Made by a program: the position numbers and the translations under genes. Below, in pieces: positions 18,997-26,850 of a stretch of DNA of 64,000 bases (positions are counted from its first letter, which is position 1; each line of letters begins with the position of its first letter). Origin of the DNA: Streptomyces sp. NBC_01116. Its GTDB lineage: Bacteria; Actinomycetota; Actinomycetes; Streptomycetales; Streptomycetaceae. The notes beneath the pieces are model-generated. The model saw only the letters and a program-made list of their open reading frames with translations, searched no databases and had not been told where the DNA came from. The stretch is from contig NZ_CP108644.1 of the NCBI RefSeq assembly GCF_041435495.1, positions 248,001 to 312,000 of the forward strand. The letters are read 5' to 3'.

Positions 18997-19745
18997 GGGG
19001 TCCTCCCTGTGGTGTGGGGCCGGGGTTCGGTCGGGTCGGGGACGTCGGTCATGGTCACGGGACCGGAGCCCACGGGACCGGGAAGGCTGTCGGCCGGGAC
19101 GAGCAGGGGAGCCGCGGCACCGGAGTTGACCGACAGCAGGGCGCCCGTGGCCGCCACCGACCGGGCCAGCTCCGTGGCGGGCAGGGTGTCATGGTGAAGT
19201 GTCCCGGACATGAATGCGTGTGCGGTCGAGGTGAACAGGAGCACCACCGGCGCCCCGTCCCGCCCTGCGGCCATGAGGGGCCCGCCGTCCGGCCCGCGTA
19301 CGACGGCGACGTCCGCCTCCGCGAGTGCGGCCAGCGCCTCGTCCACCGTGCCGTACCCGGTGGCGGCCCGCTGGGCCGCCTCGTCCACCGGATCGGTGGG
19401 CTCCGGCCAGCCGAGGACACGGGCCGAGGGGCGGTAGGCGGAATTGGCGCGGTACTCGCCCACGTTTCCGCTCCCGTCCGACTGCCACTCCCCCAGCACG
19501 GCCCACTCCGGCGGCGTCCGCGCCGACGTCCACTCCGGATCGACGATTCCGATCCAGTGCCCCGGCGCACGACGCGCAGCGTCCTTCACGGCTTCCGGCA
19601 CCAGAGAGGCATCGGGAAGGGCCAACGGGACGCCGCGCCCATCCTGTTGCCGCTCTCCGAGCGGTATCTCCACCTGAACTCTTGGCTCCGTAAGAAATTT
19701 TGGGTGCCGGACGGTCGGAGAACACTCCGAACACGTCGTCGACAT
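18993..19745 (-). CDS. SseB-like T7SS-associated protein
   Basis: About 250 residues without signal peptide or membrane helix. The N-terminal half (PGHWIGIVDPEWTSARTPPE onward) resembles proteins annotated as T7SS-associated in Streptomyces. The C-terminal half (TVDEALAALAEADVAVVRGP, then DGAPVVLLFTSTAHAFMSG) matches the SseB N-terminal domain pattern. Its function is unknown, and the family recurs next to ESX genes. It is coupled to the ricin-lectin gene by a 4-nt overlap. The ATG at 19745 has no clear Shine-Dalgarno and the first ~25 codons (19670-19745) are AT-rich, so the true start may be a GTG about 25 codons further in, near an AAGAG. Confidence 0.65.
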   Translation of the reverse strand: MSTTCSECSPTVRHPKFLTEPRVQVEIPLGERQQDGRGVPLALPDASLVPEAVKDAARRAPGHWIGIVDPEWTSARTPPEWAVLGEWQSDGSGNVGEYRANSAYRPSARVLGWPEPTDPVDEAAQRAATGYGTVDEALAALAEADVAVVRGPDGGPLMAAGRDGAPVVLLFTSTAHAFMSGTLHHDTLPATELARSVAATGALLSVNSGAAAPLLVPADSLPGPVGSGPVTMTDVPDPTEPRPHTTGRTP

Positions 19746-19774
19746 CGATCAGATCGGGAAGTCAACAGGATGTC

Positions 19775-19838
19775 ATACGGGCTCCCTTCACGGGGCCCCG
19801 GCAAAGGGCCCGTATCGGCCTTCCACCTGCCCGTATCG
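19775..19838. promoter_or_regulatory. Repeated GCCCGTATCG sites in a divergent promoter
   Basis: GCCCGTATCG occurs at 19808-19817 and again at 19829-19838, 21 bp (two helical turns) apart, and the inverted core ATACGGGC lies at 19775-19782. They sit between the divergent SseB-like and bulb-lectin genes. Regular spacing suggests binding of a regulator on one face of the DNA. The regulator is not known. Confidence 0.45.
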
Positions 19839-19970
19839 TGCCCGAGTGGGGAACTTTCCGGGACCAGTGAGGCGTGGACCGACAAAGCGACCGCGTCGTA
19901 TCGAGGCGAGATGCCTCTCCCGCTCCCTTGACGGACTACCTTGGGCACGCCCCCGAGGAGGAGTCAGCGC

Positions 19971-20969
19971 ATGCCCCCCGAACCCACCGCCCCCGGCACC
20001 GAGTCCGCGGCGGCCGCCGCGGAGAAGTCCGGCCCCGCTTCCCCGCCGCCCGTCGCACCGGCCGAGGCGGAGGAGATCCGGAGCGAGGCCGCCGCGACGG
20101 CCAGGACCGAGGAGACCCAGGATCCGGCCGAAACCGCGGCAGGGGCCGGGGACCCACCGACGGCCGCCGCCCCGTCGTCCGCGGACAGGACCACCGCAGC
20201 GCCCGAGGGCCGCGCGGAGGGGGTGGCGCTGGCGACGGGCGTCGCCGCGAAACCGGAGACCAAGACCCTCACCGCTGCCGACTGGGGCCGTCCCCGCACA
20301 CCGGTCCTGGCGGGAGCGGTGTTCGTCGGAGCCGCCCTGGTCGCGATACCCGTGCTGCTGATGGGCAGCGCGAACGACGACAAACCTCGTAACACCGGTG
20401 CGGCACCGGTCGCCGGGAGCGCCGGCACGGTCCTCGACCCGGAATCGGCACCGGCGGCCCTGGACGACTACGTGGCGGTGAAGCCCACCGTGTCCCCGAC
20501 GGAACAGAAGAAGACCATCTCGCCGAAGGCCGCTCCCATCCCCGTGGCCTCCGCGCCCGCGCCGGCGCCGGCGCCCCGGACGAACGCCCCTGCCGAGAAG
20601 CCGAAGGCGCCCCCGAAACCGAAGCCCAAGGCGGCCCCGACACCGAACTGGGGCACCCAGACGGTCTCCGCGACCAGCTCCATCGGGGTCGGCCAGTCCT
20701 GGGCCACCAACCGCATCCGCATGACGATGCAGCAGGACGGCAACCTCGTCGTCCACAACGAGCAGAACAAGCCGATCTGGGCCGCCATGACCTTCGGCCA
20801 GAACCACCGGGCGATCTTCCAGCCCGACGGCAACCTGGTCATCCACAACGGCGACGACCGAGCCATCTGGGCCTCCAAGACCCATGACTTCGGCGGCGCC
20901 CACATGGTCCTGAGGCCCGACGCCAAGGTGGTCATCGTGCACAACGGCAGGGTGGTCTGGTCGACCTGA
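19971..20969 (+). CDS. Single-pass membrane protein with extracellular bulb-type (B-)lectin domain
   Basis: 332 residues from an ATG at 19971 with GGAGGAG seven nt upstream (open frame continues further 5'). Residues 1-108 are disordered and Ala/Glu/Pro-rich. A transmembrane helix lies at ~112-132 (VLAGAVFVGAALVAIPVLLM), then NDDKPRNTG and GTVLD at 152-156, a Pro/Lys/Ala linker to ~225, and a C-terminal bulb-type mannose-binding lectin domain at ~228-332 with QDGNLVVHN and QPDGNLVIHN repeats (family motif QxDxNxVxY, with His for Tyr). The membrane segment plus the following NDD...GTVLD box are alignable with those of the ricin-lectin protein at 17797-18996, which shows common descent of the N-terminal module. 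It probably recognises mannose-like sugars outside the cell. Confidence 0.87.
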   Translation: MPPEPTAPGTESAAAAAEKSGPASPPPVAPAEAEEIRSEAAATARTEETQDPAETAAGAGDPPTAAAPSSADRTTAAPEGRAEGVALATGVAAKPETKTLTAADWGRPRTPVLAGAVFVGAALVAIPVLLMGSANDDKPRNTGAAPVAGSAGTVLDPESAPAALDDYVAVKPTVSPTEQKKTISPKAAPIPVASAPAPAPAPRTNAPAEKPKAPPKPKPKAAPTPNWGTQTVSATSSIGVGQSWATNRIRMTMQQDGNLVVHNEQNKPIWAAMTFGQNHRAIFQPDGNLVIHNGDDRAIWASKTHDFGGAHMVLRPDAKVVIVHNGRVVWST

Positions 20970-20992
20970 CCTGTGCGGCGTCGTGGCGGTCG

Positions 20993-21305
20993 GTGGGGGT
21001 CGTCGAGCGTCCGGTGCCGGACGGTGTGCGGGAGTGCTTCCAGCGGGTGGTGCCGGAGGCGCCGTCGCACCCGCGGGGCGGCGGCCGGCGTCGACACGGT
21101 GACCGGGCGGCGTCCCCCGCCGCATCGCCCGCAAGGGAGTCGAGCCCTCGCACCGGCTGGGCCGCCACCGCTGGACCGTGGAGCGCACCATGGCCTGGCT
21201 CGCCGGCTGCCGCCGCCTCCACCGACGTTACGAACGCAAGGCCCACCATCTCCTCCTTCCAGCATCGCCCGCACCCTCATCCGCTACCGCAGACTCACCA
21301 GAAGA
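20993..21305 (+). pseudogene. IS5-family transposase remnant with internal deletion
   Basis: The first frame (20993-21106) reads VERPVPDGVRECFQRVVPEA and ...GGGRRRHGDR, the usual N-terminus of IS5-type Streptomyces transposases. Directly after it, in a different frame (about 21118-21255), the C-terminus follows: GVEPSHRLGRHRWTVERTMA and GCRRLHRRYERKAHHLL. A third frame gives IARTLIRYRRL near 21265-21300. The central catalytic part is missing and there are two frame changes, so the gene is dead. No clear terminal inverted repeats or target duplication were found. Confidence 0.8.
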
Positions 21306-21403
21306 GCCGACCCCTTGGCCGGGAGACGCTGAGGGCTGCGGGGCCTTGTGGACTGTCAGGCCGTCCGGCACGATCGCAGGCATGATGACCAACCGAAAGG
21401 CTC

Positions 21404-21886
21404 ATGCCGCGTAGACGGCCCGGCGCGCTTCGCGCCGAAGATCCGGCCCCGCCCGTCTGGAGCCCCTGGACCTGTCGCATCCCCGGATTGTCCGAGCGCA
21501 CCTGCGCCGAGATCCAGCGCACGGAGCGTGATCACGGGGACTCCTGGGCCGGGCTGGGGGACGGCTTGTGGGATGGGTCGGTGGAAGCCGCGCTCAGGCA
21601 CTACCGGGCGTTCCTGCGACAGCCCGGCCGGTACCTGGACCTGTGCTTCGCCTTCTCCCCCCATCCCGAGTCATCCCTCGTCGACGTGGCGAACGCCCGG
21701 GACATTCTCCAAGAAGCGCTGCACGCGCTCCCGCAGCCGTCCCGCGCCGAACTTGGACGGGTGGTGGCGCGTTTGGACGCGGAGCTTCGCCACCGGACCC
21801 TGCCCGACCCACACGCCTACCGGCACCTGCGGTGGCATGGCGAATGGTGGCACCGACGCCTCTACGACGGTGAATTCCGGTGGTGA
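21404..21886 (+). CDS. Conserved hypothetical protein
   Basis: 160 residues, ATG at 21404 after GAAAGG. The sequence has a clear protein-like composition: CAEIQRTERDHGDSWAGLG, RHYRAFLRQPGRYLDLCFAF, SRAELGRVVARLDAELRHRT, and a Trp/Arg-rich end (HGEWWHRRLYDGEFRW). No membrane segment, signal peptide or known catalytic motif. I do not recognise a named family. Its neighbours are IS remnants on the left and a secreted HAF-repeat protein on the right, so it may be part of a locally unstable region. Confidence 0.6.
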   Translation: MPRRRPGALRAEDPAPPVWSPWTCRIPGLSERTCAEIQRTERDHGDSWAGLGDGLWDGSVEAALRHYRAFLRQPGRYLDLCFAFSPHPESSLVDVANARDILQEALHALPQPSRAELGRVVARLDAELRHRTLPDPHAYRHLRWHGEWWHRRLYDGEFRW

Positions 21887-21989
21887 ACGGCTGCAACCAG
21901 CCCTGACCGGTTTTCAGGAAAGCCGTGCCTGGTCCTGGCACGAGGAGAGTTGTACAGGTTGAGGGGATCGTGACGCCCGTTGGGCCGTT

Positions 21990-22110
21990 CGGCCCGTACG
22001 GCTCTCCTCGTGTCGCGTCTGCACCGGCATCCCGGGGAATCAGCTCGGCTCGCTCATCGCCGAGTTGGCCGCCCCGCGCGAACAGCACGACGGGGCGAGT
22101 CGCCGCCGGA
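21990..22110 (+). pseudogene. Possible degenerate transposase N-terminus
   Basis: One frame reads CRVCTGIPGNQLGSLIAELA, which resembles the opening of another IS5-type transposase group (TGI..xQL..L..EL). It is short, out of frame soon after and without the downstream domain. The rest of 21887-22144 shows nothing else. Confidence 0.25.
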
Positions 22111-22144
22111 GCTCAGCGAGCCGGCGCACACTGCCGTTCTCGGC

Positions 22145-22169
22145 GAACCGGGCCCGGCGGGCCCGGTTC
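22145..22169 (-). terminator. Hairpin terminator of the HAF-repeat gene
   Basis: GAACCGGGCCC at 22145-22155 pairs perfectly with 22159-22169 around a 3-nt loop, about 45 nt past the stop codon of the minus-strand gene that ends at 22215. Confidence 0.65.
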
Positions 22170-22214
22170 CGTCCGGTTGGAGGGCCGGGTCTCCCGTCGC
22201 GGAGGCGGCTGGCG

Positions 22215-23429
22215 TCAGCGTTTCCAGACGGTCGCACGCCAGGTCGTCGCGTTACCGGCACCGTCGGTGCCGACGGCGAATCCGGCGATCACTCCGGCAT
22301 CGTTGATGGCGAATGCCGCCGCGTAGGGGCCGAGTGACGAAGGCGGAAGCTGGACGACCTCACCGCCGGGTTTCCACAACAGAGCCTTGTCCAACGCAGG
22401 GTTGCCGGCCGGCGGCCACGCATACCCGACGGCTGCACCCCGGTCGTTGATCGCCAGCACTTCCCCTGCCGCTTCCGCCGGATTGGCGAGCAGGGTCCGT
22501 GTGCCGTTCGCGTTCCAGCGGGCCGGGTCGCCGTTCGGGGAGTCCTCCAACGAAGCGCCCACGGCGGTGCCCGCCCTGTTGACGTCGTACCCCCTCCCGC
22601 GCCCGGCGTCACGGACAGTGCCGTCGCCCGCCCACACCAGGACCCGGTCGTACTGCGTGCTCCCGGCGAGCCGCCCGTGACCGAAGACCACGCCGTTGTC
22701 GGTGATCCGGTTCGTCCGGGCCCCGGTGAACCCCGCAGGCAGGGGCAGCGCCGTCACGGTACCCGCCGCGTTCCAGCGCACGGGATGCGCTGGGCCGCCG
22801 GGGACGTCGTGCTGCTCGGTCCATCCCACCGCCGTGCCCGCAGTGTTGATCGACGTAGCGGTACCACTGTTGTCGCCGGGCAGCACGGGCAGGGCGGTCC
22901 TTCTGCCGTCGGGCCGCCATCGCAGAGGCTGGGAAAGAGAGTTCTCCTGGTGCGCGTCGCCGACCACGACTCCGGCGTTGTTGACGGCCGACGCGTTTCC
23001 GCCGCGAGACCCCGTGGGAAGCGCCAATCGTGTCGGCGTGCCGCCCGGTGTCCAGCGAACGGGATGGACGTTGGGCAGGCCGTCGTAGGACAGGCCGACC
23101 GCCCATCCGGCGTCGCTGAGCGCTGTCGTGCGGCTGAACCGCTCATCGGGCAGCGGCGCCAGGAGGGTGTAGCCGCGGCGGCCGGCGTTCCACCGGATCG
23201 CGAGCGGCCCGTCGGAGCCTTCCACGTAGTAGTCGCCGACGACCGTGCCGCTGTTGTTCAGCCCCCTGACGAAACTGTGGAGCGCTCCCGGGGGGATCGG
23301 GAGCAGCCGTGCGGCCGGCAGCAGCTCGGAGGGCGCGGCGGCCGCCACGGGCACCGACCCCAGGAGGAGCACAGTGGCCGCCGCCGTGGCGACGAGGGAC
23401 ACAGGTCGGGCCATGCGCGATAGGACCAT
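22215..23429 (-). CDS. Secreted HAF-repeat (beta-propeller-like) protein
   Basis: 404 residues starting MVLSRMARPVSLVATAAATV, with a signal peptide ending near VPVAAAA. The ATG at 23429 is chosen because AGGAG lies ~8 nt upstream; an alternative is the ATG at 23414. The mature part consists of about seven units of ~50 residues built on INDAG(V/T)VVG / RWxxxGT (for example LNNSGTVVGDYY, VNNAGVVVGDAHQ, INTAGTAVGWTEQ, INDRGAAVGYAWP, INDAGVIAGFAVG). This is the extracellular HAF repeat pattern, expected to fold as a beta-propeller. No catalytic site is recognised. Monocistronic, with its own terminator. It is flanked by IS remnants. Confidence 0.8.
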   Translation of the reverse strand: MVLSRMARPVSLVATAAATVLLLGSVPVAAAAPSELLPAARLLPIPPGALHSFVRGLNNSGTVVGDYYVEGSDGPLAIRWNAGRRGYTLLAPLPDERFSRTTALSDAGWAVGLSYDGLPNVHPVRWTPGGTPTRLALPTGSRGGNASAVNNAGVVVGDAHQENSLSQPLRWRPDGRRTALPVLPGDNSGTATSINTAGTAVGWTEQHDVPGGPAHPVRWNAAGTVTALPLPAGFTGARTNRITDNGVVFGHGRLAGSTQYDRVLVWAGDGTVRDAGRGRGYDVNRAGTAVGASLEDSPNGDPARWNANGTRTLLANPAEAAGEVLAINDRGAAVGYAWPPAGNPALDKALLWKPGGEVVQLPPSSLGPYAAAFAINDAGVIAGFAVGTDGAGNATTWRATVWKR

Positions 23430-23797
23430 CCGGACACTCCTGCTCTCGTCAACGACGTTGACGTACACGTGCGTGGGCGCTTTCGTCTGTCCGAGTCCGG
23501 CAGAGAGCCCGCACTGCGGCTCAGTCTTCCGATCCCGCCGCTCCTTCGGGAGGCTGATCTCCGAAACGACCGGATTCGAACTGACTCCCTGCTCCGTGCC
23601 GCTCGCTGTCCTACGCGCAGCGACGCCCCACGGACTGCTTCGGCTGCCCCTTCGACGGCGCTCAGCAGCACTTCCTGTCCACGCCGACGATCGCGGCCGA
23701 CGGCCGGTGAGCGCCCTCATTCACCCCAGGCGCAGCATGGGGCCGCAGCGGCTTTCGGCCATCCGCTGTGCTCGGCCGATCAACAGACCTCGAAACC
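23430..23797. other. Intergenic region without a supportable gene
   Basis: It carries the promoter side of the HAF-repeat gene and reaches the IS701-like remnant. I see no gene, tRNA or strong hairpin in it. A GTTCGAATC string on the minus strand near 23570-23580 looks like a tRNA T-loop but lacks any stem. Confidence 0.4.
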
Positions 23798-24065
23798 CGC
23801 CGTCGGGTCCGGCAGCTGGTGCTCGGGCTGCTGTCGGACCTGCCACGCACGAACTGCTGGACGATCGCCGAGCGGACAGGGGAGGCGACCCCTTGCCGTC
23901 GTCCGAGCAGACGAGCCCGCCCGGCACCCCGTATCCGACGCCCTCATACCGCTCACCTGCGGCAAGATCCAGCGCCTGTTCATCGCGCTCGTCGGCCGCC
24001 CCACCCTGAACGCCCCGCGGGGTTCTGTGGCCACGTCCACGTGCGCGGGCGCAGACTACCGTGGC
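23798..24065 (+). pseudogene. IS701-like transposase remnant with internal deletion
   Basis: One frame (about 23798-23893) reads RQLVLGLLSDLPRTNCWTIA followed by ERTGEATP, matching the N-terminal region of IS701-type transposases (LPRKNCW...AE..G). A second frame (about 23937-24002) reads DALIPLTCGKIQRLFIALVG, matching the C-terminal region (LIPLTV.EIRRLF), and the usual Arg-rich end seems to continue in a third frame to about 24065. The whole catalytic core is absent. The same pattern of retained ends and lost middle occurs in the IS5-like remnant 3 kb to the left. Confidence 0.72.
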
Positions 24066-24103
24066 AGCGTCGCGGCGTAGTTCGGTCGGGTGGAGGAGTG
24101 CCG

Positions 24104-24688
24104 ATGACAGGTTTGGGCTGGATGTACGGGAGAGACCTGCCGCTGTTGAGTCTCACGTTCGCGCGAGACCTTACGGCCCGGCAGCTCCTGGAACGGATGG
24201 GCGCCGATCCCGCGACACTGGCCGTGCGGAGCCAGGATGATCTCCGCGAAGAGTTTGAGGGCCCCGACGGGCTTGACACCTGCCCGGTCAGCGCGGGCGG
24301 GTACGGCGACTGGGCTTGGGCCTGGGAGCATGCCAGTGGGCGCTGTACCGAGGATGCCGGACTGATCGGCAGCGTTTCCGAGGGAACGGCTGCTGTCGTA
24401 CTGCATCACGCCAACGGCCGAGTGGAGTTCTGGTACGCCGAGGGCGGCCGGTTGGTCTCCGCATTCGATTCCTCCAGCGGTCTCCGGCCCGCTGATCGTT
24501 TCGGAGCCGATCCGTCACGCTTCGACTCCGAACTCCGTTCACACGGTGCGAATCCGGATACCGGCGACTACGGTCCTTTGGGGTGTCTGGGCCTCTTCCT
24601 CCGTCTCGGGGAAGGCTTGGGCATCGGGTTGCCGCACGACGATCTGGTCAGCAGACCTCTTCTTGGCGCCCGGCTCTGCTCAGGATGA
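24104..24688 (+). CDS. DUF6461 family protein
   Basis: 194 residues, ATG at 24104 with GGAGG eight nt upstream. It starts MTGLGWMYGRDLPLLSLTFA and contains LLERMGADPATL, the DUF6461 pattern (aromatic residues, then LP...TFVRGL, then a GADP box). Further on it has GGYGDWAWAWEH and the acidic region ADRFGADPSRFDSEL. No membrane segment. The function of the family is unknown. These proteins are frequent, often clustered, in Streptomyces. Confidence 0.75.
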   Translation: MTGLGWMYGRDLPLLSLTFARDLTARQLLERMGADPATLAVRSQDDLREEFEGPDGLDTCPVSAGGYGDWAWAWEHASGRCTEDAGLIGSVSEGTAAVVLHHANGRVEFWYAEGGRLVSAFDSSSGLRPADRFGADPSRFDSELRSHGANPDTGDYGPLGCLGLFLRLGEGLGIGLPHDDLVSRPLLGARLCSG

Positions 24689-24987
24689 GGCCTCAACTGA
24701 TCCTGTGGTTCATCGGCGTGATGGGTGCCCAGGTCAAAAACGATTCGGAGTGGTGCGGGACCCCTTCGCCCCTGGCCAGTGCGCAGTGCGTCACCGGCCG
24801 CAGCGCTGATTGCCTACTGCTGATTGCCAACTGCTGACTGCTGACTTCTCGATGGCGTTTCGGCCCTGAAGTGGATCCGGCTTCGTCCACACCCGTGCGT
24901 GAGCGACCTCCGTGCCCCGATGCGGCCGCTGCCGGCTCGCGGGCCGTTCGGTCGGGGAGGAAGGGCGAGGAGCGTCTGCCCGGCCGG
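24689..24987. other. Intergenic region with a short TGCTGA-type repeat
   Basis: About 300 bp without a gene. At 24806-24845 a run of near-repeats of CTGCTGATTGCC / AACTGCTGACT (unit ~7-14 bp) is visible, AT-richer than its surroundings. Its role is unknown. No terminator hairpin was recognised for the upstream gene. Confidence 0.4.
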
Positions 24988-24993
24988 TACTCT
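24988..24993 (+). promoter_or_regulatory. -10 box (TACTCT) of a leaderless tetR transcript
   Basis: TACTCT lies 6 nt before the GTG start at 25000, which has no Shine-Dalgarno. This spacing places the transcription start on the start codon. Confidence 0.5.
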
Positions 24994-24999
24994 GCCGGG

Positions 25000-25590
25000 G
25001 TGACGGAGCGCATCGAGCAGGACGGGCGGCGGCCGGCGAACGACGGGCCGAAGGCCGCTGCTCGCAACCGGGCCGCTCTGGTCACCGCCGCCCGGGAGAT
25101 CTTCGCGGAGCACGGTCTGGAGGCGCCGCTCTCCGCGATCGCGCGCAGGGCCGGGGTCGGGCAGGGCGTTCTCTACAGGCACTTTCCCGACCGGAGTGCC
25201 GCGGTGGCCGCGGTCCTGGAGGAGAACGTGCGGCAGGTCGAGCAGGCCGCGGCGCACGAGGACGCCACCTTCGACGCCGTGCTCGGTGTGCTGACGTGGC
25301 ATCTTGCCGAGTCGGCGGCTTTCATCGGTCTGCTGCACGCCGACCGGGCGGGCGGCCGCTCGGGCATCCGCGCGCACGCCCTTGCCCTGTCCGAGCGGGT
25401 GGAGTGCGCTCTGCGCAAGCACCTCCCCCGCGGTCACCGGCTGAGTGCGGGGGACGACCTCGTGCTCTCGGTGGCCATGGTCTCCGCCGCCGTCATCGGT
25501 ACCACCCGCGAGGAACGCGAGCACCGGGCGCTGGCCGCCTGGCGGTTGCTCGACGTCGAGGTGGGGCCGGTACGGGCCTTCGACGGCTGA
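25000..25590 (+). CDS. TetR family transcriptional regulator
   Basis: 196 residues from a GTG at 25000. The N-terminal HTH is typical: RNRAALVTAAREIFAEHG, then LSAIARRAGVGQGVLYRHFP. The ligand-binding domain follows (FIGLLHADRAGGRSGIRAHA) and ends EVGPVRAFDG. The start is supported by the absence of a ribosome-binding site and a TACTCT box 6 nt upstream. It is convergent, 14 nt apart, with the SMP-30-like lipoprotein gene. It is the only regulator next to the monooxygenase/dehydrogenase genes, so it is a candidate for binding the palindrome at 26758-26777 (inference). Confidence 0.85.
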   Translation: MTERIEQDGRRPANDGPKAAARNRAALVTAAREIFAEHGLEAPLSAIARRAGVGQGVLYRHFPDRSAAVAAVLEENVRQVEQAAAHEDATFDAVLGVLTWHLAESAAFIGLLHADRAGGRSGIRAHALALSERVECALRKHLPRGHRLSAGDDLVLSVAMVSAAVIGTTREEREHRALAAWRLLDVEVGPVRAFDG

Positions 25591-25604
25591 GCCGAAGGCC
25601 CGCG

Positions 25605-26624
25605 TCAGCCGCCGTTGGACTGCCGGACGCCTTCCGCGAGCGCGTCGAAGGAGTACAGGTAGCCCCCGGCGGGACCGCTGACGGTCATGTACGCCTTGGT
25701 ACCGCCGGGGGTGATGGCCACGTTCGTCGCCGACTCCAGGCCTTCGGCCCGCGAGGGAAGCTCCACCGTCGCCAGCCGCTCGCCGTGCCGGTCGTACACG
25801 GCCATGGCCGCCCGGCCGTGCAGCCCCTGGTAGAGGTTTCCGTCCGCGTCCACGGCGATCGAGTCGGTCTGGGCGAGTCCGCCGTCCACGCGGATGGCGG
25901 TGTGCCGGGACGTCACCCCGCCCTTCTCGTCGAGGCGCAGGTAGGAGATCCGGTTCTCGGTGAGCTCGCTGAACCACAGCCCTCGGTAGTCCGCGTCGAA
26001 GGAGATCCCGTTCGGCGCGGCCAGGTCCTCTGCCAGAACGGTGGCCCCGCCGCCCTCCCGGTCGATCCGCACCACACGGCCGTGGGCCTTGCCCCCGGTC
26101 AGACCGCGTGAGTCGCTGACGTACAGGTCGCCCTCCTGGCCGAAGGCGATGTCGTCGGGGTTCATCGGCGCTCCGTCGACCTCGCCGGAGAAGAAGGTCC
26201 GCGGGTCGCCGCCGCCGGGCGCCAGGCTCACGATCTCGCCGTGCGCGAAGTCGCTGAGGTAGAGCCGTCCGTCGTACGGGCTGAACTGTGCCGAGGTGTA
26301 CGCCCCTCTGCCATCGGTGTGGAGCGTGCGGGACGTCTTCTTCGCCACGTCGACACGTATGACCTTGGGCTCGCCCTCGGGCGCGGTGACGTCGACGACG
26401 ATCAGGCCGCCGTCCTCGCCGAACACAGGTCCCTCCAGCAAGGTCATTCCCGTCTCGTCGTGCACCTGGGTCAGCTGCATGACCTTCTGCGCCCGGATGG
26501 TCCTGCCCGCGGAGGCCGACGCCGCCTCTCCCCCGGGATCGCCGCTCTCCGTACCGCATCCGGCGAGGATCAGCGCGCCGATGGCGGCGAGAACGGAAAG
26601 AGACCGGGCCGAAAGTCGCTGCAT
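25605..26624 (-). CDS. SMP-30/gluconolactonase-like lipoprotein
   Basis: 339 residues starting MQRLSARSLSVLAAIGALIL followed by the lipobox LAGC (Cys at ~26), so an exported lipoprotein. The ATG at 26624 has GGAAGAG upstream; the frame remains open further 5'. The body is a six-bladed propeller of the SMP-30/gluconolaconase/LRE type: LLEGPVFGEDGGLIVVDVT, GVYLSDF-like blade SPYDGRLYLSDFAHGEI, MNPDDIAFGQEGDLYVSDS, APNGISFDADYRGLWFSE, TDSIAVDADGNLYQGLHG. The Glu, Asn and Asp metal ligands of lactonases appear to be present (E of LLEGP, N of APNG, D of TDSIAVD). It could hydrolyse a lactone made by the divergent Baeyer-Villiger enzyme, outside the cytoplasm. Confidence 0.82.
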   Translation of the reverse strand: MQRLSARSLSVLAAIGALILAGCGTESGDPGGEAASASAGRTIRAQKVMQLTQVHDETGMTLLEGPVFGEDGGLIVVDVTAPEGEPKVIRVDVAKKTSRTLHTDGRGAYTSAQFSPYDGRLYLSDFAHGEIVSLAPGGGDPRTFFSGEVDGAPMNPDDIAFGQEGDLYVSDSRGLTGGKAHGRVVRIDREGGGATVLAEDLAAPNGISFDADYRGLWFSELTENRISYLRLDEKGGVTSRHTAIRVDGGLAQTDSIAVDADGNLYQGLHGRAAMAVYDRHGERLATVELPSRAEGLESATNVAITPGGTKAYMTVSGPAGGYLYSFDALAEGVRQSNGG

Positions 26625-26757
26625 GTGGGGATCACTCTTCCTGTGCGGTCCGTGCGGTGGGCGGGTTCCCGGGGGTGGGTTGCGTGGGCGGGACGGCGGA
26701 GGCCGAGGTGAGCGGTGAACGGCTCTGGCCGAATGTCGCCGTCCTGCCCGGACTCCA

Positions 26758-26777
26758 ACCGGACAGCCCTGTCCGGT
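26758..26777. promoter_or_regulatory. 20-bp perfect palindrome, likely TetR operator
   Basis: ACCGGACAGCCCTGTCCGGT: two 9-bp arms around a 2-nt centre, in the divergent region between the SMP-30-like gene (start 26624) and the monooxygenase gene (start 26851). Size and symmetry fit a TetR-type operator. GTCCG...CGGAC pairs again over the next 20 bp. Confidence 0.7.
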
Positions 26778-26850
26778 AGTTGTTACCGTAGCGGACGGCC
26801 GCCCCATTCCGGGCCGCTGCCACCCCACCATCCGGATCGAGGACCCCCAC

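Noticed and set aside
23560..23600. GTTCGAATC string resembling a tRNA T-loop (possible attachment site)
   Set aside because: No T-stem, anticodon arm or acceptor stem can be folded around it.
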